Source of the DNA: Bacteroidales bacterium
GTDB lineage: Bacteria; Bacteroidota; Bacteroidia; Bacteroidales; VadinHA17
Length of the DNA: 36,569 nt
Reading direction: 5' to 3'
Assembly: GCA_003141895.1 (NCBI GenBank)
Contig: PLNT01000038.1
Coordinates: 93,714-130,282, forward strand
Position numbers and translations under genes: made by a program. Under the pieces are notes generated by a model, which saw only the letters and a list, made by a program, of their open reading frames with translations, searched no databases and was not told where the DNA came from. Positions 1 through 7,725 of this stretch are shown here, in pieces (position 1 is the first letter of the stretch; each line of letters opens with the position of its first letter).

Positions 1-12
1 AAATCTTTCAAG

Positions 13-86
13 AGCCGATGAAGGGATTCGAACCCCCGACCTGCAGATTACAAATCAGCTGCTCTGACCAACTGAGCTACATCGGC
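13..86 (-). tRNA. tRNA-Thr (anticodon TGT)
   Basis: Read on the minus strand this folds as a 74-nt cloverleaf: a perfect 7-bp acceptor stem (GCCGATG with CATCGGC), D arm GCTC/GAGC, anticodon loop TTTGTAA giving anticodon TGT (threonine), and T loop TTCGAAT. CCA is not encoded. The anticodon stem has a U-U mismatch at 29-41 (GCTGA against TCTGC). It lies downstream of hpf in the same direction and has its own promoter-like sequence at 138-168. Confidence 0.95.
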
Positions 87-137
87 AATTTAAAGAACGC
101 CCCGCTGTGGCACAATCCACCCTCAAAAAACGGTTTG

Positions 138-168
138 CAAATGTATGGATTTAAATTTTATTTATCAA
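138..168 (-). promoter_or_regulatory. Promoter of tRNA-Thr
   Basis: The minus strand has TTG (168-166), 20 nt, then TACATTTG (145-138). This matches the Bacteroidota sigma factor consensus TTG-N19-21-TAnnTTTG. The predicted start of transcription falls about 45 nt before the mature tRNA 5' end. No other gene starts here. Confidence 0.6.
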
Positions 169-200
169 AATAAATCTATATATTTTTGAAAATACAAATA

Positions 201-500
201 TCAGATACCTCTTTTCTTTTGCTTATGCTTGGTAATCTGTTTTTTAAGAGCATCCACCGCCTCATCCGTTGCTTCCTCAAAGGTCTTACTTTGCTTTCTG
301 GCAAATAAAGGTCCACCTGGTAACTCCACCTTGATTTCGCTAATTTTGTTCTCGCGTTCCTGATCTTTGTCAAGTCTGAGATAAACTTCAACATTAACAA
401 TGTCCTCAGCAAACTGTGCCAGCTTTTCCAGTTTCTGATTAACAAAATCAATTAGCTTTTGGTCCGCATCAAACCGCACTGAATGAATCTGAATGTTCAT
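201..500 (-). CDS. hpf: Ribosome hibernation-promoting factor, short form
   Basis: A 99-residue protein of the HPF/YfiA (RaiA) family, which binds the 30S decoding region and inactivates or dimerises ribosomes in slow growth. The start MNIQIHSVRFDADQKLIDFV and the segment LRLDKDQERENKISEIKVELPGG are typical of the family. The length matches the short form: the C-terminal dimerisation domain of long HPF is absent. It is last in the rpsU-xerC-hpf series, 30 bp after the recombinase stop, with tRNA-Thr downstream. Unlike most genes here it has a perfect Shine-Dalgarno (506-514), seven bases from the ATG. Confidence 0.93.
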   Translation of the reverse strand: MNIQIHSVRFDADQKLIDFVNQKLEKLAQFAEDIVNVEVYLRLDKDQERENKISEIKVELPGGPLFARKQSKTFEEATDEAVDALKKQITKHKQKKRGI

Positions 501-505
501 GGTAG

Positions 506-514
506 TACCTCCTC
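506..514 (-). promoter_or_regulatory. Strong Shine-Dalgarno of hpf
   Basis: The minus strand reads GAGGAGGTA, with 7 nt between the GAGGAGG core and the hpf ATG. This is an extended match to the 16S rRNA 3' end. In Bacteroidota such sites are rare because the ribosome sequesters the anti-SD through bS21, bS18 and bS6, so this site stands out from the AT-rich leaders of neighbouring genes. Confidence 0.8.
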
Positions 515-530
515 ATTTATTGATTAATAT

Positions 531-1418
531 TTATGCCCTTGGATGAGCCTGTTTATATACTTTCTTGAGTTTCTCAAAGGTGTTATGCGTATAAATCTGT
601 GTGGCAGACAAATTTGCATGTCCAAGCAACTCCTTTATCGAGTTTAAATCCGCTCCCCTATTGAGCATATGTGTTGCAAAGGTATGTCGCAATATATGCG
701 GACTCTTCTTCTCAATTGTGGTTACCATTGCAAGATAGCTATTTACAATATTATAAACATATTTATCGTACAACTTGTTCCCTTTATCAGTGATAAAGAA
801 CCATCCGTTATTTAAAGTTTCAACATTCGCGTTCCTGATCTTAATATATTCATCAAGCCGTTTAATAAATGGCTTAACTAAAGGAATGATCCTCTGTTTG
901 TTCCTTTTTCCGGTTACCTTTACAGAACCTTCAGCCAGATCCAGATCGTTATCCCTTAAGCCTATTAATTCCGAACGTCTCATTCCTGTTGTATAGAGAA
1001 GTTCAATGATTGTTCTGTTTCTTATACCAGCAAATCCATCGCCGAAACTATAATTATCCAACAGATTGTTAATAGCATCTTCTTCTACAAATACAGGAAG
1101 CGTTTTTTTCCTTTTTGGCAGGACAATCTTTTCAAGCGGATCATTTTTAATTATCCCTTCCTTTCTCAAATAACGATAGAATACTCTCAGACAGGATATT
1201 TTTCGGTGCACGCTTACAGTAGAATAATTATTTTCCAGCATACTTACAATCCAGGACCTGATATCGCCCGATGTAACTGGTATGGGATCTTCCGGAAGTT
1301 CGAGTGAGGTTAGGAATGAATAAAACTGATCCAGATCGTTTAAATATGATCTGACAGTATGTTGTGAATACCGCTTCTCGATTTTCAGATATTGTAGAAA
1401 CGATTCCTTATAATTCAT
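531..1418 (-). CDS. xerC: Tyrosine recombinase XerC/XerD
   Basis: A 295-residue site-specific recombinase of the Xer group, which resolves chromosome dimers at dif. The N-terminal SAM-like DNA-binding domain covers about residues 1-85 (SQHTVRSYLNDLDQF). The catalytic domain has the full active site: R147 in TGMRRSEL, K171, H241 and R244 in HILRHTFATH, H267 in LLGHANLSATQIYTH, and nucleophile Y276. Length and placement between rpsU and hpf are those of a housekeeping Xer protein, not a mobile-element integrase. XerC and XerD cannot be told apart from this sequence alone. Confidence 0.92.
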   Translation of the reverse strand: MNYKESFLQYLKIEKRYSQHTVRSYLNDLDQFYSFLTSLELPEDPIPVTSGDIRSWIVSMLENNYSTVSVHRKISCLRVFYRYLRKEGIIKNDPLEKIVLPKRKKTLPVFVEEDAINNLLDNYSFGDGFAGIRNRTIIELLYTTGMRRSELIGLRDNDLDLAEGSVKVTGKRNKQRIIPLVKPFIKRLDEYIKIRNANVETLNNGWFFITDKGNKLYDKYVYNIVNSYLAMVTTIEKKSPHILRHTFATHMLNRGADLNSIKELLGHANLSATQIYTHNTFEKLKKVYKQAHPRA

Positions 1419-1471
1419 GAAGGAACCTTTTTATCAGTGATGTTAATAAAAATAAGATAATCAGTCGCGAA

Positions 1472-1663
1472 CTATTCTTCGCTTTCCTGCATCTTCTGAA
1501 CATACATCGCCTTTTTTATTTCTTCTCTCCGGCGAACTGAAGGTTTAATAAAAGCCTGACGTGAACGCAATTCGCGAATCACTCCTGTTTTTTCAAATTT
1601 TCTCTTGAACTTTTTTAAAGCTCTCTCAATGTTTTCGCCTTCTTTTAATGGTACAATGATCAT
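1472..1663 (-). CDS. rpsU: 30S ribosomal protein bS21
   Basis: A 63-residue basic protein, MIIVPLKEGENIERALKKFK onward, ending VQKMQESEE, a clear bS21 of normal size. The frame is open 20 codons further upstream, but that extension does not resemble S21 and overlaps the promoter at 1694-1723, so the ATG at 1663 is preferred. No Shine-Dalgarno precedes it. bS21 sits near the 3' end of 16S rRNA and in Bacteroidota helps hide the anti-SD. It is first in the rpsU-xerC-hpf unit. Confidence 0.94.
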   Translation of the reverse strand: MIIVPLKEGENIERALKKFKRKFEKTGVIRELRSRQAFIKPSVRRREEIKKAMYVQKMQESEE

Positions 1664-1693
1664 AATGTGTATTTCAGTTTTTAAACGAGGTCG

Positions 1694-1723
1694 CAAAGTT
1701 AGAAATAGAAAAAGTCTTTTCAA
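1694..1723 (-). promoter_or_regulatory. Promoter of the rpsU-xerC-hpf unit
   Basis: The minus strand has TTG (1723-1721), exactly 19 nt, then TAACTTTG (1701-1694), fitting the Bacteroidota TTG-N19-TAnnTTTG consensus. It implies a leader of about 25 nt before the rpsU ATG. Confidence 0.7.
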
Positions 1724-1762
1724 AACATTTGGCGAATAAATTTAAGACTGAATCCCATTTTT

Positions 1763-1797
1763 GCCCCCTTAGGGGACAGCCGCGCAGCGGCTGTGGG
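1763..1797. repeat. Dispersed GC-rich intergenic palindrome
   Basis: A GC-rich element in AT-rich surroundings: CCCCCTTAGGGG followed by the hairpin CAGCCGC-GCA-GCGGCTG. A closely related copy lies in opposite orientation at 7599-7630. It is 3' of the comEA-like gene and upstream of the rpsU promoter. Function unknown; it may act as a transcription stop or be a selfish palindrome. Confidence 0.6.
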
Positions 1798-1827
1798 TGA
1801 GTTTGTGGTTAAATAGATTTATTAAAA

Positions 1828-2556
1828 TTAATTATCATCAAATTTTAAATAAGGACTAACTCTGAATGCCTTCTCTTTTGTAATAAGTTTATTATCAATA
1901 AGATCTATCATTCCTGCTATATTACCCTTTAGTTGTCTGTACTTCAGAATTGAAGCTATCTCATATTTTTCGAAATAGCGGATATGAGAGAGTTCCTTAT
2001 AATCTGCTGTATTAATATTAATTCTGGAAATGAAGGTGGAATCAGTGGAAATACGATTTTTAATTAACTCATAAGTTTCTTCCGGCAAACCGTATACTTC
2101 TTTTAATTGCTCAATTCTTGCATACCCGCCAAGCAAACGGCGATATTTAATAATTCTGGCGGACAATACCGGCCCAATACCCGGAAGTCGTACCAACGTT
2201 GCAGAGTCAGATCTGTTTATTTCAATTAAAGGCTGTTTCTGGTTTGAATAACTATCATTTTTCCGAATCGATGAAAGACCTATTTTTGGCTTTCTGACAT
2301 AAGTAGATTTAAACTTTTTTTCAACTGAATTACCTGAATATGAATACGATCCACTGCTACTGCCGGAATCTTTTGCAGTTATATACTCAGTAACTAATAA
2401 AGAGTCGGTGATATCTTCAATTGTAATTTTAGTGTCGGGTATAATGTATTTAAATCCAATTATAATAACTACAACCACGAGCAACGCGAATGTTGACCTT
2501 CTCTCCCTTCTGGAAAAGCCGAACCAATCCTTAATTGGTTTCGTATTAAATTTCAT
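1828..2556 (-). CDS. Membrane-anchored helix-hairpin-helix protein (ComEA-like)
   Basis: A 242-residue protein with a short cytoplasmic N-terminus, one membrane helix at about residues 22-40, a Ser/Tyr-rich linker, then paired helix-hairpin-helix repeats. The first, at about 110-165, contains EINRSDSATLVRLPGIGPVL and YARIEQLKEVYGL. The second, at about 175-235, begins ININTADYKELSHI. The family binds DNA non-specifically; ComEA is the DNA-uptake receptor. Bacteroidota commonly carry such single-gene proteins without other competence genes, and none is nearby, so a DNA uptake role is only a possibility. Confidence 0.8.
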   Translation of the reverse strand: MKFNTKPIKDWFGFSRRERRSTFALLVVVVIIIGFKYIIPDTKITIEDITDSLLVTEYITAKDSGSSSGSYSYSGNSVEKKFKSTYVRKPKIGLSSIRKNDSYSNQKQPLIEINRSDSATLVRLPGIGPVLSARIIKYRRLLGGYARIEQLKEVYGLPEETYELIKNRISTDSTFISRININTADYKELSHIRYFEKYEIASILKYRQLKGNIAGMIDLIDNKLITKEKAFRVSPYLKFDDN

Positions 2557-2609
2557 ATAATCAAAAATGCAATGAGACTGTATGCAATTTATGAAATTTC
2601 TTAAAAAAA

Positions 2610-2638
2610 TAATTAATAAAAACCTGTTTTATTAGGTT
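2610..2638 (-). terminator. Weak terminator after tamL
   Basis: On the minus strand a short stem AACCT...AGGTT (2621-2638) is followed by a T-rich run of about 15 nt. It lies 36 bp beyond the tamL stop. The stem is only 5 bp, so the call is tentative. Confidence 0.35.
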
Positions 2639-2673
2639 AGAAGGTACAAGAAAAGCAGAAAGGTTTCCGAATA

Positions 2674-5148
2674 TCAGAAAGGATATCCTATTCCCAGAAC
2701 TATTGTAAAATCATTTTTTATTTGGTAAGGACCGTTCAGAAATATCCACTTGGGGCCTGAATCATCAGGTTTCTGATAGGGCCCTTGTTTATTTACAGGA
2801 GTCCCCCTAACAAGTAGAGGATCGCGCAGTTTCATGCCAATATCCACCCTGGCAATTACAAATTTAAAGTCAAATCTGAAACCGGTTCCGGTACCAACAG
2901 CAATATCCTTATAAAAATGATTAAATGTGAATTGAGCTCCCGGTCGCGCAGGATCTTTATTATAACTCCAGATATTCCCGGCATCAACAAAAAGCGCTCC
3001 TTCGAGTATCCAGAAAAGTTTATACCTGTATTCTGCATTAGCCTCTAGCTTGATATCGGCTGTTTCATTTAAAAAAACAGATCGAATAGGACCGGCATTA
3101 GGATTGTATGAACCCGGTCCCAGAGACCGCACTTGCCAGGCTCTTATCCCGTTCGCTCCTCCGGAAAAATATTGTTTTTCAAATGGAATTTCTCTCGAGT
3201 TTCCATAAGGGATCCCTAACCCTATAAAACCCCTGTATACAATTGAGCTTACATTATTGAATCTGTAATTATACCTGACATCTAAATCTGTCCTTACATA
3301 TTGAGCGAAGGGTTGACCAAATACATGATATGCGTACTGTCCTATAGTGTCAAGTTGATCGAGTAAGTGATATGCAGACTGTCCTGTAGTGTCAATAAGT
3401 TTTGGCGACCCACTAAGTTTTTTAACCAATCCGAGCAAATTACCTGCTACTTCTGTATTTACCCGTAGAAACCAATAATCTTTCGAGTTTTTTATACTTT
3501 GGTTATTATATATGAAGGAATATCCGCTGCCAAGAATTAAAACATCCTTATAGGCACTTGCCTGATAGCTGGATGACAGAATCCGCTCCAGGTAATCCTT
3601 GTTAATGGACGGTAGTTTTACAATATTAAACAATACGGGATTCAATAAATGCTCCTGATAATTTCCTGCCTTCCAGTCATAGCCAAATGTTGCATTCGCA
3701 ATAGTTCTGGTATATACAGGTAAACTCTGATAATTATACGAAGCAAGTATGACTGTGGAAGGATTATTTTTTTTTACAAAATTCGGTAATTTTAAGATGG
3801 GCATCATAAATTCGGGAAGTCGTAGGCTGGTCTCAATTCCATACTCCCGTGCGCTTGAGAGACCCGAAAGATTACTACTGGTTCTTGATTGAGCTATTGC
3901 TGAATACGCTGCTTTTAATTTGGTACTGAAAAGCTCAGCACCATGAAAAAGATTTTTATGCTGGTAGATAAGGTTCACATCGCCCCCAAGGTTACCTCCC
4001 ATGTTAGTACCTTCAAGTTCTACACGATATGATTGCTGACTAAGCAGAGTGAGCTGAATATTACAGTCGAGCAGGAGTTCAATTCCCGTAAGATTTTGAT
4101 TTTCGCTGGCATCGTTATAATTTATATTTACAAGACGATATATCTTTAAAGTCAATAAATGCGTCTGTGTCTGTTCGGTATTTGTCATATTAAAAATAAC
4201 TCCGGCTTTCACATAAAGAGACTTAATAATAAGATCATAGTTTACATCGGATTTCTTATTGGGTGTTACAAAATAGAATCCTTTGTAAAAAGTTGTATCC
4301 ATACTCTTAAGATAACCCTCCCCGCCCGCCAGTGCCTCTTTTGGATCAAAATTGGGATAGATGTATACATTCTTTACAGTATATATAGCGAAAGAGCTGG
4401 TTGTTACTGTATTATCAGAATTGAGTCTTGTGAAATTCCTGATATTGTATTTTATATCAACCTTTCTGTTCCCTACTGTGCTGTCGACCTTAAATGAAAT
4501 ATAATCACTTGAAAAACCATAGAATCCACGATCTCTGATGAATCTTTCAAATCTGGTCCTTTCAGCCTGCAAAACATCCACATCATAAGGTTTACCACGC
4601 TCGATCAAACAATTCACTGAATCAAAAAAACAGAATTTTTTGATATTTGTGTCAGCAATATCATATGTAAGATTACGGATGGTATAAGGGCGATGTAAAT
4701 TAATATTATAGAATACATCCGATTTCTTTTTGGCAGTCTTAACGGTATCTGTCACATCACCATCAAAATAGCCTTTGGAATAAACATAGGATTTAATTTG
4801 ATCCCTCGTTTTTTTTACGGCCGTTTCATCAAAAATAACCGGCGCTTCACCTATATTCCTGAGCCAGTTATGTGGCCATTTTTCTTTTTTAATATTTGAA
4901 AGATTATACAATCCCAGATAAAATCTTGTACCAAAAATCTGTTTATTAGGCGTTTGTTTTATATATGGCACAAGGTCACTTTTCTTTATGCCTTCCTTGT
5001 TTACCTTGATGTGATTAGCATTTAACAGGCTTTCCCCCTCTGGTACATATTTTGTTGGATTACAGGATGTTATATATAGAAAAAGTACAAACAGGACAAT
5101 ACAGTTACGAGCTTTATACAGAATTATATATGCTATGTATTTTTTCAA
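2674..5148 (-). CDS. tamL: TamA-like outer-membrane lipoprotein (TamL), Omp85 family
   Basis: An 824-residue Omp85-superfamily protein. A lipoprotein signal ends at ITSC (Cys29), followed by NPTKYVPEGESLLNANHIKV, the hallmark start of Bacteroidota TamL. POTRA-type repeats fill about 45-330, with a 16-strand barrel from about 380 to the terminal Phe (LGIGYPF). The segment FSGGANGIRAWQVRSLGPGS is the Omp85 loop-6 (VRGF-like) region. TamL works with TamB in outer-membrane biogenesis, but no tamB is adjacent. The start codon is TTG; no ATG precedes the lipobox. A 14-residue tandem duplication lies in the barrel. A TATATTTG -7 element is at 5171-5178. Confidence 0.88.
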   Translation of the reverse strand: MKKYIAYIILYKARNCIVLFVLFLYITSCNPTKYVPEGESLLNANHIKVNKEGIKKSDLVPYIKQTPNKQIFGTRFYLGLYNLSNIKKEKWPHNWLRNIGEAPVIFDETAVKKTRDQIKSYVYSKGYFDGDVTDTVKTAKKKSDVFYNINLHRPYTIRNLTYDIADTNIKKFCFFDSVNCLIERGKPYDVDVLQAERTRFERFIRDRGFYGFSSDYISFKVDSTVGNRKVDIKYNIRNFTRLNSDNTVTTSSFAIYTVKNVYIYPNFDPKEALAGGEGYLKSMDTTFYKGFYFVTPNKKSDVNYDLIIKSLYVKAGVIFNMTNTEQTQTHLLTLKIYRLVNINYNDASENQNLTGIELLLDCNIQLTLLSQQSYRVELEGTNMGGNLGGDVNLIYQHKNLFHGAELFSTKLKAAYSAIAQSRTSSNLSGLSSAREYGIETSLRLPEFMMPILKLPNFVKKNNPSTVILASYNYQSLPVYTRTIANATFGYDWKAGNYQEHLLNPVLFNIVKLPSINKDYLERILSSSYQASAYKDVLILGSGYSFIYNNQSIKNSKDYWFLRVNTEVAGNLLGLVKKLSGSPKLIDTTGQSAYHLLDQLDTIGQYAYHVFGQPFAQYVRTDLDVRYNYRFNNVSSIVYRGFIGLGIPYGNSREIPFEKQYFSGGANGIRAWQVRSLGPGSYNPNAGPIRSVFLNETADIKLEANAEYRYKLFWILEGALFVDAGNIWSYNKDPARPGAQFTFNHFYKDIAVGTGTGFRFDFKFVIARVDIGMKLRDPLLVRGTPVNKQGPYQKPDDSGPKWIFLNGPYQIKNDFTIVLGIGYPF

Positions 5149-5170
5149 AACTTCCCTAAAAACTTAAAGT

Positions 5171-5178
5171 CAAATATA
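5171..5178 (-). promoter_or_regulatory. -7 element upstream of tamL
   Basis: TATATTTG on the minus strand, 22 nt before the tamL start, matches TAnnTTTG. No TTG was found at the expected -33 distance. Confidence 0.45.
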
Positions 5179-5292
5179 TCAATAATAATTTGAACTGAAA
5201 GCTAAAAAGCCATCAGCCTCAGAAGTTAGGATTGGTTCCCATTTTCGTCTTCACGAGGTTTGGCTTTTATCAGTAATCGACTTGGATTATGA

Positions 5293-5415
5293 GATTACTT
5301 AGTCGCTTCGTTCCTCGCAAAGACCGAGAATTTTATTAACTGCGTTCTTCTCCTGTCCAGAATTAACATTACTTGTATCGTCTTTGCGAGCCAGACGCAG
5401 GAGGGCGCGGCAATC
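5293..5415. repeat. Inverted pair of dispersed repeats between tamL and trmH
   Basis: The 402-bp gap 5149-5551 contains two diverged copies of the repeat whose ends read GATTGCTT and CTCGCAATGAC elsewhere. The copy at 5293-5324 runs from GATTACTT to CTCGCAAAGAC; the one at 5380-5415 is inverted, starting GTCTTTGCGAG. The remainder shows only the tamL -7 element and the trmH promoter; no coding sequence was seen. Confidence 0.6.
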
Positions 5416-5489
5416 CTTCAGTCCCATCATGAAATAAAATCAGAGTATTATCCCGCACTTGCGGACAGGGGTCCTACTTAAAGCATTCT

Positions 5490-5521
5490 TTGTGGTTATA
5501 GTCAATTTTTCTTTATTTTTG
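5490..5521 (+). promoter_or_regulatory. Promoter of trmH
   Basis: TTG (5490-5492), 21 nt, TATTTTTG (5514-5521), 30 nt before the ATG. It matches the Bacteroidota consensus. Confidence 0.6.
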
Positions 5522-5551
5522 CAGGTAACACAATTGAGTTTAAAACAGTAA

Positions 5552-6334
5552 ATGATCAGTAAAACCAGAATAAAATTTATAAAGTCTCTTCAAAATAAAA
5601 AGGTAAGGGATGAACAAAGATTATTTGTAATAGAGGGAGATAAGCTTGTGAGAGAATTTCTTGCAGCCGGAATTTCCGTTAAAATGCTCGTTGCAAAACC
5701 TGAATTTATTAACAGTCTCCCACCTGAACATACGAGATCTATCAATAAGACCGAAACTGTCATTTATGATGAACTCAAACAAATAAGTTCTCTTAAAACT
5801 CCTCATAATGCTCTTGCGGTTATCTATATGCCGGCACATGATTTTGAACCTTCTGTTATAATTAAGAAATTATGCATAGCGCTCGATTTCATCCAGGATC
5901 CAGGGAATTTCGGCACAATTATAAGAGCCGCTGGCTGGTTTGGGATTAAGAACATCGTTTGTTCAACAGATTGCGTGGATGTTTATAATCCAAAAGTTAT
6001 ACAGTCCAGTATGGGAGCTTTACTGCATGTAAATGTATTCTACTACGATCTGAAAAAATTTTTAGAGTTTGCATATGAAAACTCGGTGAATGTTTTTGGC
6101 ACTGTGCTTGACGGTAAATCAATTTATAATCATCAACTTGACAATAGAGGTATTATTTTATTAGGCAATGAATCGAAGGGTATTTCTAATGAACTTATTC
6201 CATTTATTACTGAGAAAATAAGCATCCCGAAATTCAGCAATGCAAAGGAAGGAATTGATTCATTGAATGTCGGAATGGCCGCCTCGGTGGTTTTTTCAGA
6301 ATTTCTAAGGAAATCGGGAATCAAAACTGATTAA
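5552..6334 (+). CDS. TrmH-family (SpoU) RNA 2'-O-methyltransferase
   Basis: A 260-residue SPOUT methyltransferase. An N-terminal substrate-binding domain of about 95 residues (KSLQNKKVRDEQRLFVIEG) precedes the SpoU catalytic domain with its three motifs: DPGNFGTIIRAAGWFG (about 119-134), ILLGNESKGISNEL (about 202-215), and IPKFSNAKEGIDSLNVGMAA (about 226-245), which form the trefoil knot that binds S-adenosylmethionine. Relatives methylate guanosine ribose in 23S rRNA or tRNA; the exact target here is not evident. It is divergent from tamL, an arrangement I recall from other Bacteroidota. Confidence 0.9.
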   Translation: MISKTRIKFIKSLQNKKVRDEQRLFVIEGDKLVREFLAAGISVKMLVAKPEFINSLPPEHTRSINKTETVIYDELKQISSLKTPHNALAVIYMPAHDFEPSVIIKKLCIALDFIQDPGNFGTIIRAAGWFGIKNIVCSTDCVDVYNPKVIQSSMGALLHVNVFYYDLKKFLEFAYENSVNVFGTVLDGKSIYNHQLDNRGIILLGNESKGISNELIPFITEKISIPKFSNAKEGIDSLNVGMAASVVFSEFLRKSGIKTD

Positions 6335-6340
6335 TAAAAT

Positions 6341-6348
6341 TATATTTG
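6341..6348 (+). promoter_or_regulatory. -7 element upstream of the MFS gene
   Basis: TATATTTG, 17 nt before the MFS ATG, matches TAnnTTTG. No clear TTG is found at the -33 distance, and the site starts 7 bp after the trmH stop, so cotranscription with trmH is also possible. Confidence 0.4.
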
Positions 6349-6365
6349 TTCAAATTTAAGACATT

Positions 6366-7592
6366 ATGCTAAAATCTGATTTCAAAGTATACCGTATCCG
6401 CTGGATGATGCTCACTGTTTATATGTTCATGGTTGCAGTAAATCAACTCCTATGGATAACCTTCGCTCCGATCACTGGCGATGCCACAAAGTATTATGGA
6501 GTTTCCGACTTGCGTATCGGTATTCTTTCAATGTGTTTTATGATTGTTTACATAGTTGTTTCGATCCCGGCATCATGGATAATTGATAAATATGGTATTA
6601 GAATAGGAGTTGGGATCGGTGCTGTTTTTACAGGCGTCTTCGGATTAATCCGGGGATTCGCAGGAACCGATTATACCATTTTACTTTTGGCTCAAATAGG
6701 AATTGCTATTGGTCAGCCTTTCATACTGAATGCCATTACGAAACTTGCTGCACGATGGTTTCCTATGGAGGAACGTGCAACAGCTGCAGGTCTTGGTACT
6801 CTCGCAATGTATCTTGGAATATTACTTGGAATGACATTGACTCCATATCTGGTCATTGGTTCAGGTATTAGCGGCATGCTATATATCTATGGAATTATTT
6901 CAATTATTACGACAATAGGATTCCTGGTTTTAATTAAAGAAAGTCCTCCAACGGCCCCATGTCTGCCTGATCAGGAAGAAAGATCGCTGGTCTTTGATGG
7001 TTTCAAACAGACCCTCAAGACAAAAGATTTCATTTTGCTGATGATAATATTTTTTATAGGACTCGGAGTATTTAATGCAGTTACAACCTGGATTGAGGAC
7101 ATCCTCCGGCCAAGAGGTTTTTCTGCAACTCAGGCAGGAATAACCGGCGGTTTAATGATTATTGGCGGTATTATCGGAGCACTTTTTATACCTATTCTCT
7201 CTGATCGCTATAAAAAAAGGACACCATTTATTGTAATTGCTCTTACCGGTGCGACCCTTGGTCTTGCAGGTATCACCTTTGCGACAAGTTACTGGCTGTT
7301 ACTTACTTCAGGAATGGTGTTGGGCTTCTTCCTTTTAAGCTCGGGACCAATAGGATTTCAATATGGAGCAGAAATAACATACCCGGCCTCGGAGGGTACT
7401 TCAAATGGAATGCTATTACTTATGGGACAGGTATCAGGAATTGCATTCATATTTGGAATGGATAGTCTGAAATCAGAAGTTACGGGTTCAATGACCAGGT
7501 CGTTAATTTTTCTTATTGGACTAATGGTGTTGAGTATCCTGATGTCATTCAGATTGAAAGAGTCGACAATTTTAAGTAATCAGAATAAATAG
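6366..7592 (+). CDS. MFS transporter, FLVCR-like
   Basis: A 408-residue polytopic protein with about twelve hydrophobic segments in two six-helix halves, split by a hydrophilic loop at about 195-220. The signature loop between helices 2 and 3 is IIDKYGIRIGV, and DRYKKRTP lies at the equivalent site of the second half. The opening (RIRWMMLTVYMFMVAVNQLL then WITFAPITGDATKYYGVSD) resembles the FLVCR-type branch of the major facilitator superfamily, whose animal members move heme or choline. The bacterial substrate cannot be predicted. It follows trmH by 31 bp with a TATATTTG element at 6341-6348. Confidence 0.85.
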   Translation: MLKSDFKVYRIRWMMLTVYMFMVAVNQLLWITFAPITGDATKYYGVSDLRIGILSMCFMIVYIVVSIPASWIIDKYGIRIGVGIGAVFTGVFGLIRGFAGTDYTILLLAQIGIAIGQPFILNAITKLAARWFPMEERATAAGLGTLAMYLGILLGMTLTPYLVIGSGISGMLYIYGIISIITTIGFLVLIKESPPTAPCLPDQEERSLVFDGFKQTLKTKDFILLMIIFFIGLGVFNAVTTWIEDILRPRGFSATQAGITGGLMIIGGIIGALFIPILSDRYKKRTPFIVIALTGATLGLAGITFATSYWLLLTSGMVLGFFLLSSGPIGFQYGAEITYPASEGTSNGMLLLMGQVSGIAFIFGMDSLKSEVTGSMTRSLIFLIGLMVLSILMSFRLKESTILSNQNK

Positions 7593-7598
7593 TATGCA

Positions 7599-7716
7599 CC
7601 CCCTGCCGCTACGCGGCTGTCCCCCTAAAGTGGGACAAATTTGGCGTCATCAATGAATTAATTAAAATACAGAGAATTAGTCCCCCTTTAGGAGGACCAC
7701 GCGAAGCGTTAAGGGG
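7599..7716. repeat. Pair of GC-rich intergenic palindromes
   Basis: The space after the MFS gene holds two elements. The one at 7599-7630 has the hairpin CCGC-TA-CGCGG plus GTCCCCCTAAAG, the reverse of the element at 1763-1797. The one at 7682-7716 begins CCCCCTTTAGGAGGACC and closes with AAGGGG. They sit between convergent genes, where a bidirectional transcription stop would be useful. Confidence 0.55.
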
Positions 7717-7725
7717 TTTTTAAGA

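Noticed and set aside
531-1418. Integrase of a mobile element
   Set aside because: Full-length housekeeping Xer protein in a rpsU-xerC-hpf arrangement, with no att repeats or cargo.
1664-1723. N-terminal extension of bS21
   Set aside because: It overlaps a consensus promoter and does not resemble S21, which normally starts MIIVPLK-like.
4159-4497. 112-codon plus-strand frame inside tamL
   Set aside because: Antisense shadow of a clear Omp85 coding region; no start signal or family likeness.
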